Assembly: GCF_029227915.1 (NCBI RefSeq)
Contig: NC_079880.1
Span: 23,932,501-23,996,500, forward strand
Reading direction: 5' to 3'
Length of the DNA: 64,000 nt
Origin: Hydractinia symbiolongicarpus
Taxonomy: Eukaryota > Cnidaria > Hydrozoa > Anthoathecata > Hydractiniidae
Shown: piece after piece, positions 1-16,296 of the stretch
How positions within the stretch are numbered: the stretch's first letter is position 1
Layout of the letters: each line of letters opens with the position of its first letter
Program-made: the position numbers and the translations under genes
The notes under the pieces: generated by a model
What the model was told of the DNA's origin: nothing
Database searches by the model: none
The model's input: the letters and a program-made list of their open reading frames with translations, nothing else

Positions 1-6
1 TATGCT

Positions 7-1005
7 ATGCAAGAAAATGTCATCCCAGGTAATAGAATAGAAAAAGAAATAAAATTTAACAAGTATAATCCATCTTCACCTTCTATGAAGCGACTGCAAT
101 TTCCACTCATGTTGTCATGGGCGTGTACTGTCCACAAGGTTCAAGAAAAAACGTTTGATAAAATTGTTGTCTGTTTTGATTTGCTTAAGCAACGAGCCTT
201 TCATCCAGGACAGACCTATGTTGCATTAAGTCTGGTCACAAACTTAGAGGGATTATACGTAACAGGAACATTTAAAAAATCAGCTATTAAAGCAGATACA
301 CAGGGCAACCGCACAATACAATAATATGCGGGAACATTCAAAATTGATACTAAAGGATACTGGCGTTATAAGTGATTAATCTGTTATATTAACTTATATT
401 ACAAGATCGTTATATTACAAGATCCTTTAACAAACATAAAGACGATATCAAATCAGACCGTATTCTCATGGAGAGTGATGTATTGTGTTTAACAGAAACT
501 CAGGTACCATGAAACTCGCACTGTGACGCAAAGTTAAAGTCCTTTACGTTAATTGCAAACAACAATGTGGATAGATTTTCTAGTCTTTTAGTTGGACATA
601 AAGAAACAACAGAGTTGTTTGAAATTGCAAAAATTCCAGGCGTAATATTATTGAAACTGTCAAAAAGAACGTTTCATGAAAACCCTATAAGCATTTTACT
701 GCTTTTAGAATTCTTTTAATAGAGACGTATCACTATATCTTATTCATCATTTTCTGGGAAACGAAACCATTGATGTTATTCTTGGAGATTTTATTGTAAG
801 CGCATTTAGTGGTGAAAACTATTTCCTTGATTACCTCACTGAATACAAACAAAATGTAACCTCTCCAACTCATATATCAGGTTCACTTATTGACCACATC
901 TATAGCCATCAGAGCTTGTTTCCCACCTTTAATGTCGAGACCTTGGTTAAAAATGTCGATTTTAGTGATCATGACGCAATCAAACTAAAACTACTTATGA
1001 AATAA
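7..1005 (+). pseudogene. Helentron (Helitron-type) remnant: helicase C-terminus plus endonuclease
   Basis: The first ORF (7-324) reads as the C-terminal part of a PIF1-like helicase of the Helitron RepHel type: the segment [12 protein letters not shown] matches motif V and YVALSLV matches motif VI. Two key residues are altered. The usual QGKT glycine is Glu, and the arginine of ALSR is Leu, so the helicase would be inactive. After its stop, a second stretch (about 430-1005) carries pieces of an endonuclease/exonuclease/phosphatase domain: LCLTETQ, ILGDFIV (normally GDFN), SLIDHI, and DFSDHDAIKLKL before TAA at 1003-1005. The frame is broken by several stops, for example after TETQVP and near 715. 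Helicase followed by an AP-endonuclease-like domain is the Helentron layout. The 5' Rep part lies outside the window. A host PIF1 gene is unlikely because of the attached endonuclease. Confidence 0.75.
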
Positions 1006-1195
1006 AAGAAAAAAATCTGCTCCATTACAGTAAAGTGCTCGGTTATAATTAAAGTTAAATTCTGACTTTAGCCTCGTATATGCTCAGTTTTCAATGTTTT
1101 TTGGTAATACTGGGCAATCCACAGCATGCCTAGTAACTGTTATCGTCTTGCTTGTACCAACTCAGAAAGAAAACACTGCGCAAATAAATTCTTAA

Positions 1196-1366
1196 CTGGA
1201 ATTTTTCTGCTGACTCAGCAATTTAGATAATAAGTGAAAATAATTTTTATATGTCTTAAGAACCATATTTTCAAAAAATAGTAAAGAAATTTTTTATACA
1301 TAACACGCTGAGTAAATGATACAACTGTTTTGAGAGCTAAAAAAGGGTTACTGCCACCATAAGTTA
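1196..1366 (-). repeat. Truncated copy of the GGTGGCAGTAACCC TTAA-type MITE
   Basis: The stretch ends with AAAGGGTTACTGCCACC followed by ATAA. Its interior, including GCTGACTCAGCA and the AAATAGTAAAG stretch, aligns in reverse orientation with the left part of the intact element at 3665-4342. Only one terminus is present, so it is truncated. Confidence 0.55.
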
Positions 1367-3164
1367 GCTATGATTTAAAGTTAATAATAATCAAGAATTA
1401 ATTTTAAAATTTTAGAATATTCAATGATGTTGTTCTTCCTATCTTCCTCGGTTTTAAGGTCCACTTCAAAGTTCAGTACTTTTTCAGATTAGTGCTAATG
1501 GCGGAAATCCTTATGCCGCAGTGCTTCTTGTTTATACTTCACATATCCTAAATTTATCAAGAGAAAACCAATACATGTCGCAATATTTTTCTTCTTGTAA
1601 AGAAACAAACGGTGCGCTAAAGGATTACCTGTTTTTTTTGTAAAAATCCAGTGAATGCACATCGCGCATGGATATCAAAGGGATGCTGAAACAATAACAA
1701 TTTTAAAGCGCACTAAGGTGAGTTCAATCTACGTCTCTATTTCAACCTGTATGATTAAAACAAGCTTTTGTAAACATTCTTGGTACAGGGAATGTAATAC
1801 ACTTCATTCAGGTTTAATTGTGGAAACCAAAAAACACAAACTTGACAAGCAGCTATAAAGCAGGTAGCTAGCTAAATAAACTCTTAGGGAAAATATTGGA
1901 GTCTGCGAAAATAATTTAAAATGTGCCATGCAACGACAGCAACAAGAATGTCGATAGAGGATCTGGAACTTAATTGTAATGTTACTCACACACCTATTTG
2001 ATATGCAGTAAGGAAACTACTAACTAAGCAAGTAATGCTGAGGCGCTTTCATAATTTAAGTGTAAGACGAAACCATTTTTAGGCTATATATAAAATTTTG
2101 TTAAGATCCCAGTTCACCCCCTTTACGCAAGCACTAAATCTATCATTTTACCTTCCTAGATATAAGGCTACTAAGCTCTGTGTAGTAGTTATGTACACAA
2201 ATTCGAAAACGCATGGCAGAGATTGGTCCTTTATCACTTACTAAAGCGATTTTCTGTAGGTGATTCAAGTCATGTACGCTTTAAAAATGGTGGTAAACAA
2301 ATGATTCACCAAAATAGGATTCAATAATTTGGAATTTGTTAGCCTAATTAGGCATTCGTCACCCAAATTAGGCTAGATTTGTCTGCTAATGAGGAGCAGT
2401 ACGTAGCTAGCTGTGCTGTAACTAGCTAGCCTATTATAGGTAACTAGCTCTTCTAACAGCAGAACTAAGTAGGCTAGTGGTATAGTTTACAAACACTAGC
2501 TAGCTGAGCTAGCTAGCTACTAAACAAAAAATACAAAAACATTTCACTCGTTTAACTAACTATATGTCAACAATATTTATTTGCTAACTAATATAAATAG
2601 AGCATGCTCTCACCTCACATCACCTGTCTTGTCTTTTTGACTTTCTTCAATTTTTTGGTGGATTTTGGAGCAAAGCCTGGCCTCGCAGTAAACGATACTT
2701 AGCCGGTCAATGCAAATAAAAAAGTATGGGGAAGTTAGTTCAAGGGAAAAAAGGAATTGCCAAGAACTTCAGGCATGAGATGGCTTCGCGTGAAAGATTC
2801 ACCAATGTGTTCATTTTTTTTTCCAGACGAAGAAAAGCTAAACCAAACACGCATTCCTGTGTGAATAATTTTCTGTGTATTTAAAATGGTAGCCAAATTT
2901 GCCACTTTAAAAATGTATGTATGCTGTATGCTAGAGGCTTGAAAATTTCCGCTTGAAATGATTTCGATAAAAATCTGTAAGAAGCCTTTTCCGACGAATA
3001 AGATTAATTATTTTCTTATTCACTTTGTTCAATCGAAAAAATGAGCCTTATTGTCTACGAAATCTCTTTAAGACTTAGGACGCTATTCAAGAAATAAAAC
3101 TTAGTGAGTGGAGTCATCTAAATAGATTTGACTTGTGAGTAAAAATGGGTGGGGAGTTACATTA
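1367..3164. other. Intergenic, no gene seen
   Basis: No ORF here resembles a known protein and the longest are about 60-70 codons. The only structure is AGCT/CTAG-rich sequence at about 2395-2520 (repeated AGCTAGCT and TAGCTAGC) and a CCTAATTAGG-type motif near 2343-2376. That motif resembles the subterminal motif of the element at 15816-18578. Confidence 0.5.
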
Positions 3165-3310
3165 TATTAAAGGAAACCCGAATTATAAAATGGTGTTGGA
3201 CTTATATTTTGGAGCTTAAAAAGTTGGTTAACAAGTCTTTTTAAATTTTTTAAAAACTTTTTGTTTTTAAGTTTTTCACATTTAAAGAATTTCAGATTTA
3301 ATTGTGTTGC
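3165..3310 (+). repeat. Dispersed repeat H, copy 1
   Basis: The stretch begins TTAAAGGAAACCC and continues through TATAAAATGGTGTTGGAC and AAAGTTGGTTAACAAGTC. The same order of blocks recurs at 15563-15700 and 33088-33165. The shared TTAAAGG start hints at a TTAA-targeting element, but the other end was not found. Confidence 0.5.
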
Positions 3311-3664
3311 ATAAATTATGATGTCATATTTAAATAATAGCAAAATTTGACATTTTTTTCCATTAGTAATGTTAGACCTGTTAAGGGATGTGTATTGACT
3401 CTATTGTGGAAAAATATTATAAATGTTAATTGATTAATATAAAGGTCAAAAAAATTGTTCTTTTTCCTTTTGGATATGTTTCTTCTTCGCAGAAGTCAAA
3501 CAAATAAACACAGTTTCAGTCATAATGTTAAAACAACAACAATCAATATAACAGTTCATTTTATGTCAATCGTTTAACAAAATGTTCACCATAAATTTTA
3601 AAACCCCACTATTTGCAACAAGTAAATTCTGTAATGCGTACTGAATGAGAGGTTAACGACTTAA

Positions 3665-4342
3665 GGTGGCAGTAACCCTTTTTCAGCTGTCCAAATGGCT
3701 GAATTATTTACTAAGTGTTTTATTTATACCACTTTCTTTTTACTATTTCCTAAAAATTTACGCCTTAAAAATGATTTAAAACTGCTGAGTCAACCGGAAT
3801 TTCTATTTAAAAATGTATCATAAACAAGAAAAAAATCGGCTTCTACGAGCTCCAACAACCTCGTTCCCAGGGCATTTTGCCATTGTTGGCCACTCCGAAA
3901 TAACGGCTCAGGGGCCACAAGACCCTGGGGACGAGGATGGAGCTCCAACTTTTTACAATCTCGTTATTTTTTATCATCTTCTGTTTTTAAATTAACCTTG
4001 GGTTAACCATGTTTAAACGGTGTGCGGATTTTTTTTGCTCATTCTTATTTTTTTAACAATAGCCTTTTGTTTTTTTCAAAAGATTCTTTGTTAGCATCCC
4101 CTGCGGCATCCGGATAAAAGGATTTCCGCACACCGTATCAGAGCTGCTTGGTTCACCAAGCATGTCTGAAAATTGCAGTGTAGCATAATAAAGATCGTCC
4201 TAAATATCGATTAATGCGCCATTTTTGTTGTTATTAACGTTTCTCTTTAATAATTACGTCGTTTTTTTCTGTACAAAAGGCGTAGACTTAAACTAATTAT
4301 GTAAAAAAAAAAAATCTGATTTTTAAAAGGGTTACTGCCACC
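3665..4342. mobile_element. Non-autonomous TIR element with TTAA target duplication
   Basis: The left end is TTAA then GGTGGCAGTAACCCTTTT. The right end is AAAAGGGTTACTGCCACC then TTAA, giving perfect inverted termini of about 18 bp and a TTAA duplication at 3661-3664 and 4343-4346. TTAA targets are typical of piggyBac and Kolobok. The termini do not look like classic piggyBac CCC ends, so a Kolobok-like assignment is tentative. There is no transposase ORF in the 678 bp. A truncated relative lies at 1196-1366. Confidence 0.75.
3851..3943. repeat. Short inverted repeat nested in the TTAA MITE
   Basis: AACCTCGTTCCCAGGG at about 3856 faces CCCTGGGGACGAGG at about 3922 and forms an inverted pair. 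The motif ACCTCGTYYCCAGG also occurs near 27750, 42330, 42535, 43340 and 43645, so it is probably the terminus of a small MITE family. Confidence 0.5.
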
Positions 4343-4346
4343 TTAA

Positions 4347-7300
4347 TCAAAGTTTGCAAAATTTAGTCTTGTTAAGTTTGAAAGATTTTTGTTTCTCGCA
4401 ATCGAAAGACCTTATTTCTTGCAATTATTACCACAAAGTTAAAAAAAACTTACTCGCGCCACACAGACAATCGTTCCACCAGGAAGAGCGATTGAACCCA
4501 GTAATATCCGAAGATTATCGCTAAATTCATCCTAGTACGAATGTGTAACGCAACTGTTTAAACACAAACGGACTAGCACTGTTAGTAAGTCTATAAAATG
4601 TAGTTTTTGAAAATGTTTTTACTTCGTCAGCGCGTTGAAGGCTTAGATTGGTACCACTCTGTGTGAACTGTTGTCAAACGCTTTCTTTACCTTATGTGTG
4701 TTATTAATGCGGGATAAATTTGTGCAGGATTAATGTTTGTGAAATAAATTTTTGTGAATTTGGCACTTTTTCGCAAAGTTAAGTCCTGCAAGAAAAGAAA
4801 ATTTGGGAAGCCTATTCGCAAGAATGAATACCGCAAATATACCTGTGAACTGGCATTACCAAAAATTAGAATCGCGAAATTGTATATCTTAAAACACGCT
4901 AAACAGTGTTTTTTTCACCACTCGACGTTCTTGTGGCCTACCACTGCGTTGGTATTGGCTATGGAAAATCAATTTGGGCGCTCATTTAATTTTCCAGGGG
5001 CATAAGAGATTCTTTTTTCATCGTCAGGAACATTTAAAAGAGGGAGGTATTCATGAAATATTTTTGATCACTATCATTATCAAACAACATCGCTTGACCA
5101 TTGGATGCATGAATATGAGAAGCTTTATGGCAGCATCGCCAGTAGCAGAAAAACATACAACACCGAAGACAAGGTTGAGATGGAGAAACAAAAAAAAAAT
5201 AACGCTGTTAAAATATTTTCTAAGGAAATATAAACCGTCTTTGTCATTCAATTCTACCACTTTGATGGGTTTAAGAACTTTTTGCTTCAACTGTCATTGT
5301 ACTCGGTTATTGCGTTTTTTAAAAAAAACTCCGAATGTTTGCGTTGATATCTACACTCTTTCCATCACCCTGCTTTTTCACCCTCTTTTTCTTTTGTACT
5401 ACGTTTCATTTCCATAGTTCTCTCAATAAAGAACCGACATCATGGGTTTTTCGCGTTCATAGTATAGAGTGTCAACAAAGGTTTTGTATATTTGAATTAG
5501 TTCTTTATTCTTCATAGTAATAATTTTCAATGCGACAGGGTATTTCTAAATCTCCTTGGACCAGCAGGGAAGCAGGACTATAGTATACTTGTAGAATCCA
5601 AAATAGTATAAATTCGTGCTTCTCTGAGAAGGATAAACTTCGCCACTCTCGAATTTTCCATGGGCTATTATTTCTGATTTAACATCAGTTATCTTAATAG
5701 CAAACAAAACTCATAAGGATTACTCTTTTTATGAAAACATTCCAATTTCTGTTGTTCTTGAGGTTGCCATTAGTTACAGTAATACAGCTGATTGATATTT
5801 TAAATAACCTGACATAAGCCATCCTCTAAAATTCAAGCATATATTAAAACTAAACTCATTTATAATTCTCTGTCTGGAGCCTTTTTTATTTAGCAGTTTG
5901 CTTTCACTTTTTCTTAACAATTCTTCTTAACAATTTAACAAAACGTCACACAAGATAACAATAAGAAACCATTGCAAAGCCAAAAAAGGATTGAGTTTCT
6001 AAACACAATTACCACTTGTCCATGTCTATAAAGGAGTGATTAACAGAATCAGGGCAGGAAACACGTAATTCTTTGGTCTTTGATCACACTGTGCACTAAC
6101 GCACACACAAAGCAGAGGCAACGCCACAATTTCCAAAGTGGGGGAGCTTAGTGGTAGATTTTGAGATTTTAGTGGCAATCAACGATCAAAGCGAGTTGCC
6201 GAAACAGTTGAATTCCAGGTGGCGCTGTAACCCCCTAGTGGGGTCCAGGGGCAAAGGACCTGAAAGCCAACGCATATTTAGAGTCCTAAAACACGTAAAA
6301 CGGCTATATTTAGCGAGATAGCCTGCAGATTCTCTGGTTGGATAACATCAATTTTCATGCAGTGATAGAGACAACAAAGTGGGTACCAGCCCCCCCCCCC
6401 CCTAGTGGCGCCGCCCCTGCAAAGCGTAAATATTAATATATAGATTAGCCGTGATATCCATGTTGAAACGCTGGGCTAAGCCACAAGTAAATTTGTGACC
6501 CCGTATTAGGTTGAGGGCTTATTAGAGCTGTAAACTGTGTCATACATCCGGGGGGGGGGGGGAGGGGGGGGGGCTTAATACAGGTTTACAGCTGTCGTAA
6601 ATCGATTGCAGCTCACACATCATTATAGTGTTTCAGGTGTAATATATTTTTTTAATAACTTTCCTGCAACTTTAGCCAAAAGAAAAACACAGTTCAACAA
6701 CCTGTTCTTACCCCGTCATAGTAAAGATAGCTGGCCAATAAATTTTATTATGCAAAATAAGTTCCTGGGAAATATAAAAAAAAATTTATCGTACAATCAG
6801 GCTGAGTAAACGATGTCGAACAACTGTGTGTGGATTGTGTCCTACAGGCGTAATACCCTTGTTTAAGAAAAAAAAAACAGTTTATTGTAACTTTGGTTTA
6901 AATTAAAAAAAAACACACGGAAAAGACAAAAAGTCAGTAATTTTATTTTGCAGAATAAGTTTTTGCAAAATTCATTGCCAGTTCACATAAATCCACATGG
7001 TAAGGCTTGTCAATACAAAATTAAATGTGGGTAAAAAAGTTAATTGAAAATATTAAACGAAAAATTATTTGAAAATTTTGTTGCAGCCAAAAGTATTTGG
7101 CTATTTTTATTTTTTAGCCAAGGTTAACTAGGCAGCTCTAACAACAGCCACAACCCTATGTGAGTGAAAATGTTTAACTGAGGATAAACCTTAAAGGAAT
7201 AGCAAACGATAAGGCTAGATAACTATATGACTATTGTAGGATGCTAACTTCAAATTCTTCGTTCGTAGCCAAAACCTTAAAGTTGGTTTAAGATTTTTAG

Positions 7301-8307
7301 AAAACTTGACAATACATTCATCTTAACATGTGAAAATTACGATGGCCCTGAAGGCTCACATTGTGCGCTGTGGTCTTAATCATTTACGCCGTGCACTACT
7401 TAGTGCCCACTTTTCTTTGTTCAGTGCGCGTTCTTCTTTGGTTAAAGGGCGGTCTTCCATTATTTGCAGCGCACACTGTTACTGCTACAATCAAGGGATG
7501 TCAATCAAATGACCACGTGGGGCTCGTTTGTACATTTCATGCGCATGTTACAAGGCAAAAACAAAATAAAAATTGGAGGGAAAACTGAAAGAACTCACCA
7601 GGGAAGAAGTAAAAATCAGATTTGAAAGCTAAAAGATAATACTCAGCCAGCCAGTCAGCAATCTGAATGTTTAAATCCCGCAAGCAAACGTCAAGAGAAT
7701 GTTTATAAAAGGTAGAACAACTTGATATCTCAAGTAGGACATAAAACGACAGAGAAAGTGGATGTTAAAAATAAAAAGAAAGGTTTAAAAACACAGAAGT
7801 TAAAGGTTTAAATCAGATATGGTAGATTTATTTGTGTTGGTGGGCAGAAGGAGGGTACTTGGGAAATTATGAAGCAGTATGATGGAGGTGGCCATCGTTT
7901 TACTCACTAAGCTTTGTTATTCAAAACAAAAAGAAAAAAGGTACACCGGGTTAAAATAAATATCCAACTAAATTGGATCAGGCCAGTATCGTGTCCGAGC
8001 GTAACAAGGGGCATGGACACGTGTCACCGATATTCGATGATATCTGACTCATCATCTCCGTAAAACCTTGAAGGTCATACCAAATTTTTGTGGCGCGGCT
8101 AAACATGGTTGTCCAAAACAGTATACTTCTACTTGTGGTTCGGCTAATTGCGCATCGAAGTGTGATAAGTATGACACGTTCTTATAATGATAGCGCTATT
8201 TGCAGTAAAAACAAAAACTTCTATTATAGCAAAAGTGTCTGTTCTTTGAGAAAAAAGCTGAAATATATTCAACAAAAATTTCTTCACCAATAGGTTATTT
8301 TCACAAC
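4347..8307. other. Intergenic, no gene seen
   Basis: Only short unsupported ORFs are present. Notable sequence includes a C-run near 6390-6403, the G-run at 6550-6573, and GTGAATTT/CGCAAA-type repeated phrases at 4700-4900. Similar phrases recur at 14870-14990 and 15480-15540. Confidence 0.45.
6550..6573. repeat. Poly-G tract with one interruption
   Basis: There are 13 G, one A, then about 10 G. This is a simple low-complexity tract and may be a collapsed or length-variable site in the assembly. Confidence 0.8.
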
Positions 8308-8310
8308 TAA

Positions 8311-8579
8311 GGGGCTGTTTATATGAACGCAGGCTGGCTCACTTGCCGGGCTGGCTTTTTTTTAGGCGGGCTGGCTCTGAACAGTGAAAACATTAAATAA
8401 TGTAGAACATAACAAAAGATTTTATTAGTTGAGCATAATAAACCATCTCGCCTAGGCGGGCTACCCCGCTTTGTCACTGTTTATATGAGAAAATGTTCAT
8501 CCCTCCTCCCGCGATGCCGCCTCTGAGAAACGAGATCTCGCCTACCGAGCCAGTTCGTTCGACACATAAACAGTTGCAC
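8311..8579. mobile_element. Small PIF/Harbinger-like MITE (TAA target duplication)
   Basis: The left end is TAA then GGGGCTGTTTATATGAAC. The right end, read in reverse, is GTGCAACTGTTTATGTGTCG, followed by TAA at 8580-8582. GGCTGGCTC recurs near both ends. A TWA duplication and a GGGGCTGTTT terminus are typical of PIF/Harbinger MITEs. No protein is encoded. It ends 95 bp before the tRNA gene. Confidence 0.5.
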
Positions 8580-8674
8580 TAAAATATAAGGAAAATTAAG
8601 AACAAGCGAAACCTTAATAAACGGCCAGCCCGCCAATTCGATTCATAGATTTAAATCGACATTAAACAGGTATG

Positions 8675-8746
8675 TCCCGTGTGGTCTAGTGGTTAGGATC
8701 CGGCGCTCTCACCGCCGTGGCCGGGGTTCGATTCCCCGCACGGGAG
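8675..8746 (+). tRNA. tRNA-Glu (anticodon CTC)
   Basis: This is a complete intronless cloverleaf. The acceptor stem is TCCCGTG (8675-8681) with CACGGGA (8739-8745). The A box is GTGGTCTAGTGG. The anticodon stem CGGCG/CGCCG holds the loop CTCTCAC with CTC at 8708-8710. The B box is GGTTCGATTCC. It closely follows the standard eukaryotic tRNA-Glu pattern, including the GGCGCTCTCACCGCC anticodon arm. The discriminator base is G. No CCA is encoded, as expected for a nuclear gene. Confidence 0.96.
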
Positions 8747-8750
8747 ATCT

Positions 8751-8754
8751 TTTA
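8751..8754 (+). terminator. RNA polymerase III T-run
   Basis: TTTT lies four bases after the tRNA 3' end and is the expected Pol III stop. Confidence 0.8.
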
Positions 8755-8759
8755 ACATT

Positions 8760-9660
8760 TATTTTAACAGAAAAAAAACTTGAGTCTAAGTAGATTTTTG
8801 TTGATGCGAACTTTCCGTTCCGACTTAAACTGGCGGACAGAAATGGAAAAAAATAAGTATTTTCTTATCTCGTTCCCTTTTTGCAGTTGTGTGGAAATAC
8901 ACTCCTGCAAAACAAACTCCTGATCCTCAAAGGCGCTTTATCGACGTATCACGCGTTAGGGGAACCTGTCGCCCGTCAGCATGGGAAACTACAAAAAGCG
9001 GACGCCTCTGATTTTGGTGGAAAGATTTCATTTACACCGACAGAACTCTAGTCAGTCTTATAGAAAACCTTTTTAAACAACGGACAAGGAATAAGCAGAC
9101 ACTCTAAACGGACTGGTGCAATAACTGTTTTGGCGAGGTTTTAGTTAAAATATACTGTTATTCCCGCCTCTCGCTGTAAACACACCTTTGACGCTAATCC
9201 CACGCAGCGGAAATGATAGAGTCAATGTATAATCAATTAATTTAAACTTGATGTCAGATCAAAATTTAAAGATAGGAGGACAATCAGTGAAATAAAGACT
9301 GCCCTAACACCTTCCCTAAAAATTTAACAATGGCTCGACTCGAAGTTGTATTTGGAGAAAACCGTTCAAGGCTCCACCGAAATACACGGGAGGAAAACGC
9401 CTAATGGCAAAATATGCTTTCGGGGTGTGTGCATCAAATTTTTCAAAAGCATTTTGGCGCATTTTTCTGCAATCAGCAATCAGCAATAATTAGCTAAATT
9501 GATTAACGAAATGAGTGCGACATAGTAGTTGACGAGTTTTTTTTTAAAAGTAAAAACAGAAAAGCTAAAAGGAACTTAAAATTTTTGAGAATTAAAGCAT
9601 ATCAAACAATAAGAAAACAATATGATTCACAAAAACGCTAAAATCAATCACCCGTAGCCA
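8760..9660. other. Intergenic, no gene seen
   Basis: No credible ORF, repeat pair or RNA gene was recognised between the tRNA and the PELP1 3' end. Confidence 0.45.
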
Positions 9661-9666
9661 TTTATT
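9661..9666 (-). promoter_or_regulatory. Candidate polyadenylation signal for PELP1
   Basis: TTTATT on the plus strand reads AATAAA on the gene strand, about 75 bases after the stop codon. Confidence 0.5.
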
Positions 9667-9738
9667 AATATATGGATAAATATACTTTTATATTTGGTAG
9701 AATATAGTAAAATATATGCTTAAAAGATATTTTAAAGT

Positions 9739-14449
<4,711 letters not shown>

Positions 14450-15815
14450 CTAAATATAAAACTGCACATTATTATAAACAACAAAAGACCAACATCAGAT
14501 ACAAACGATGCAGCTTTCTTCCTCAAAGAAAATAAGTGTAATGTATTTAAGAAAAAACGAGGAAAATACAGTCAGGAAAAATATCCATATTTTTTTCTGA
14601 TATATTTATATTTTGAGTATCTATTTGGTTAAAATTAACATGATACAACTAAGTCATTAGGGAAAGATTTGCTGACTGCAGAGAAGAAAACCTTTTTACA
14701 GCTGGGGCCTGGAGGCCTTGTAGCTTACTTGTTATTGATGACTTGTTAAGAATTATTTAACTTACCAACATTTCAGTCTGTGATTTGAGAAATGTGACTT
14801 CCTAATTCCAACCATGTGTCTCAATATCTTCGCAACTCAAAAAAACTCACTGAAATCTACTTTAGGGGGAATTAGATTTCACAGTTATCTCATTAGAAAT
14901 ATTTGCAATAATGAACTTTTTGTGAATTTAACAATTTCATACATATTTCAGGAACAAACTTTCCTTGTTTGTGGTTTTGCAAAAAAAAAAAAAAACTAAA
15001 TCAAAACAGGATTGTTAGCCATTGTATTTTCATCATTTTTGTTTTATATAATACTTTTTTTGCTGTATCCAGTGTAATGATGGCAACGCTCACAAATATA
15101 AAAAAATTCACACAGTTCATATTCCCACTGTAATAAACACTTTGAGCACAACTTGTTAAAAAAAAGTTAAAATTTAAATTGTGGTTAAAAAAGCTAAAGA
15201 ATTAACAAAAGTAACAGAACTGTCTCAATATAATGATCATCTCCCTCAAATCTTTTAAGAAAAATTAAACATTTAAGGCCCTACAATTTACAATGTTCTT
15301 CTACAGTGAGACCTGATGGGTATACAGTGATGTGTATTGCAAACCTCATCCCAAATAAAATGCCTAGTCTGTTATTGTTGCACTTGATACAGAACAAAGA
15401 TTAAATGCATTTTCAAGTTAACTAACAAGTTGAAACCTGCCTTCAGAAAATTGTGTAATGATAATAATAACTTAAATTAGATAATTTTCATAAATTTTGT
15501 GAATTCTAAAAATCAATCTGTGCGAAAATTGCAAGGTCAACTTGTGGAGATGGTTAAATGTCCTTAAAGGGAACCAAAGGTATGAAATGTTAGACTTATA
15601 TTATAGTGCATTAAAAGTTGGTTAACAAGTCTTTTAAATTTTTTTAATAAAGTCTTTTCGTTTAAAAGATATTTAAAGAATCTATTATGCTGCATAAACC
15701 AAGAGCCAGATCCAGAGTTATTGGGTCATTTGCTTTTTTTTGGTATAAAAATCCTGAACTCTCCTGAATTATTCCAGAACTCACTTCACAAGTTTTAGCT
15801 AGCTTTAGCTATAGC
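14450..15815. other. Region upstream of the known PELP1 exons; mostly unassigned
   Basis: No ORF was recognised. A dispersed repeat H copy lies at 15563-15700 (TTAAAGGGAACC start, AGTTGGTTAACAAGTC). The missing PELP1 start exon should be here or further right. Confidence 0.4.
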
Positions 15816-16296
15816 CAGTCAGGGGAAACAGCAAATTAGGTTATGTAACCCAATTAGGCTATCATCTCCTACTTAAGCCATCCTGATATCCTAATTAGGA
15901 TATGAAATCATATTTTTAACTTCTGCGAAAATAATACTCACATTCGCGTCCATATTACTTGTTGTTTTGATTCTTACCAATGCTGTGCCTAACTCATCAA
16001 AATTTTAACGAAAACTAACGACGGGTCCACAAAATATTTACATATATTTAAATTCCTCAAAAATGACCTAATTAGGATATCAGATAGCTTAATAAGAATG
16101 TTGAACGAAATGTGGTTTTAAAAATGGCGGTTGCGAAAAGACGATGTTTGGCCGAAAAGAATCTCCAAGTTAGGCCATCATAAGCTAATTAGACTATGCG
16201 CAAAATATGTTGCCAATTTTGGTCAATACCTTTTAGTTCCGTCGTACAAATGCGACGATTTTTTCAAGTATCAGAGTTTTGAAATTTGGCTGCACA

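Noticed and set aside
4974-5417. 147-codon plus-strand ORF
   Set aside because: No domain or conserved motif, AT-rich codons and an overlapping antisense ORF of similar quality; judged random.
15942-15953. MDAN mini-exon as the PELP1 start
   Set aside because: ATG and donor fit in phase 0, but the site lies within a transposable element and four codons are too few to support it.
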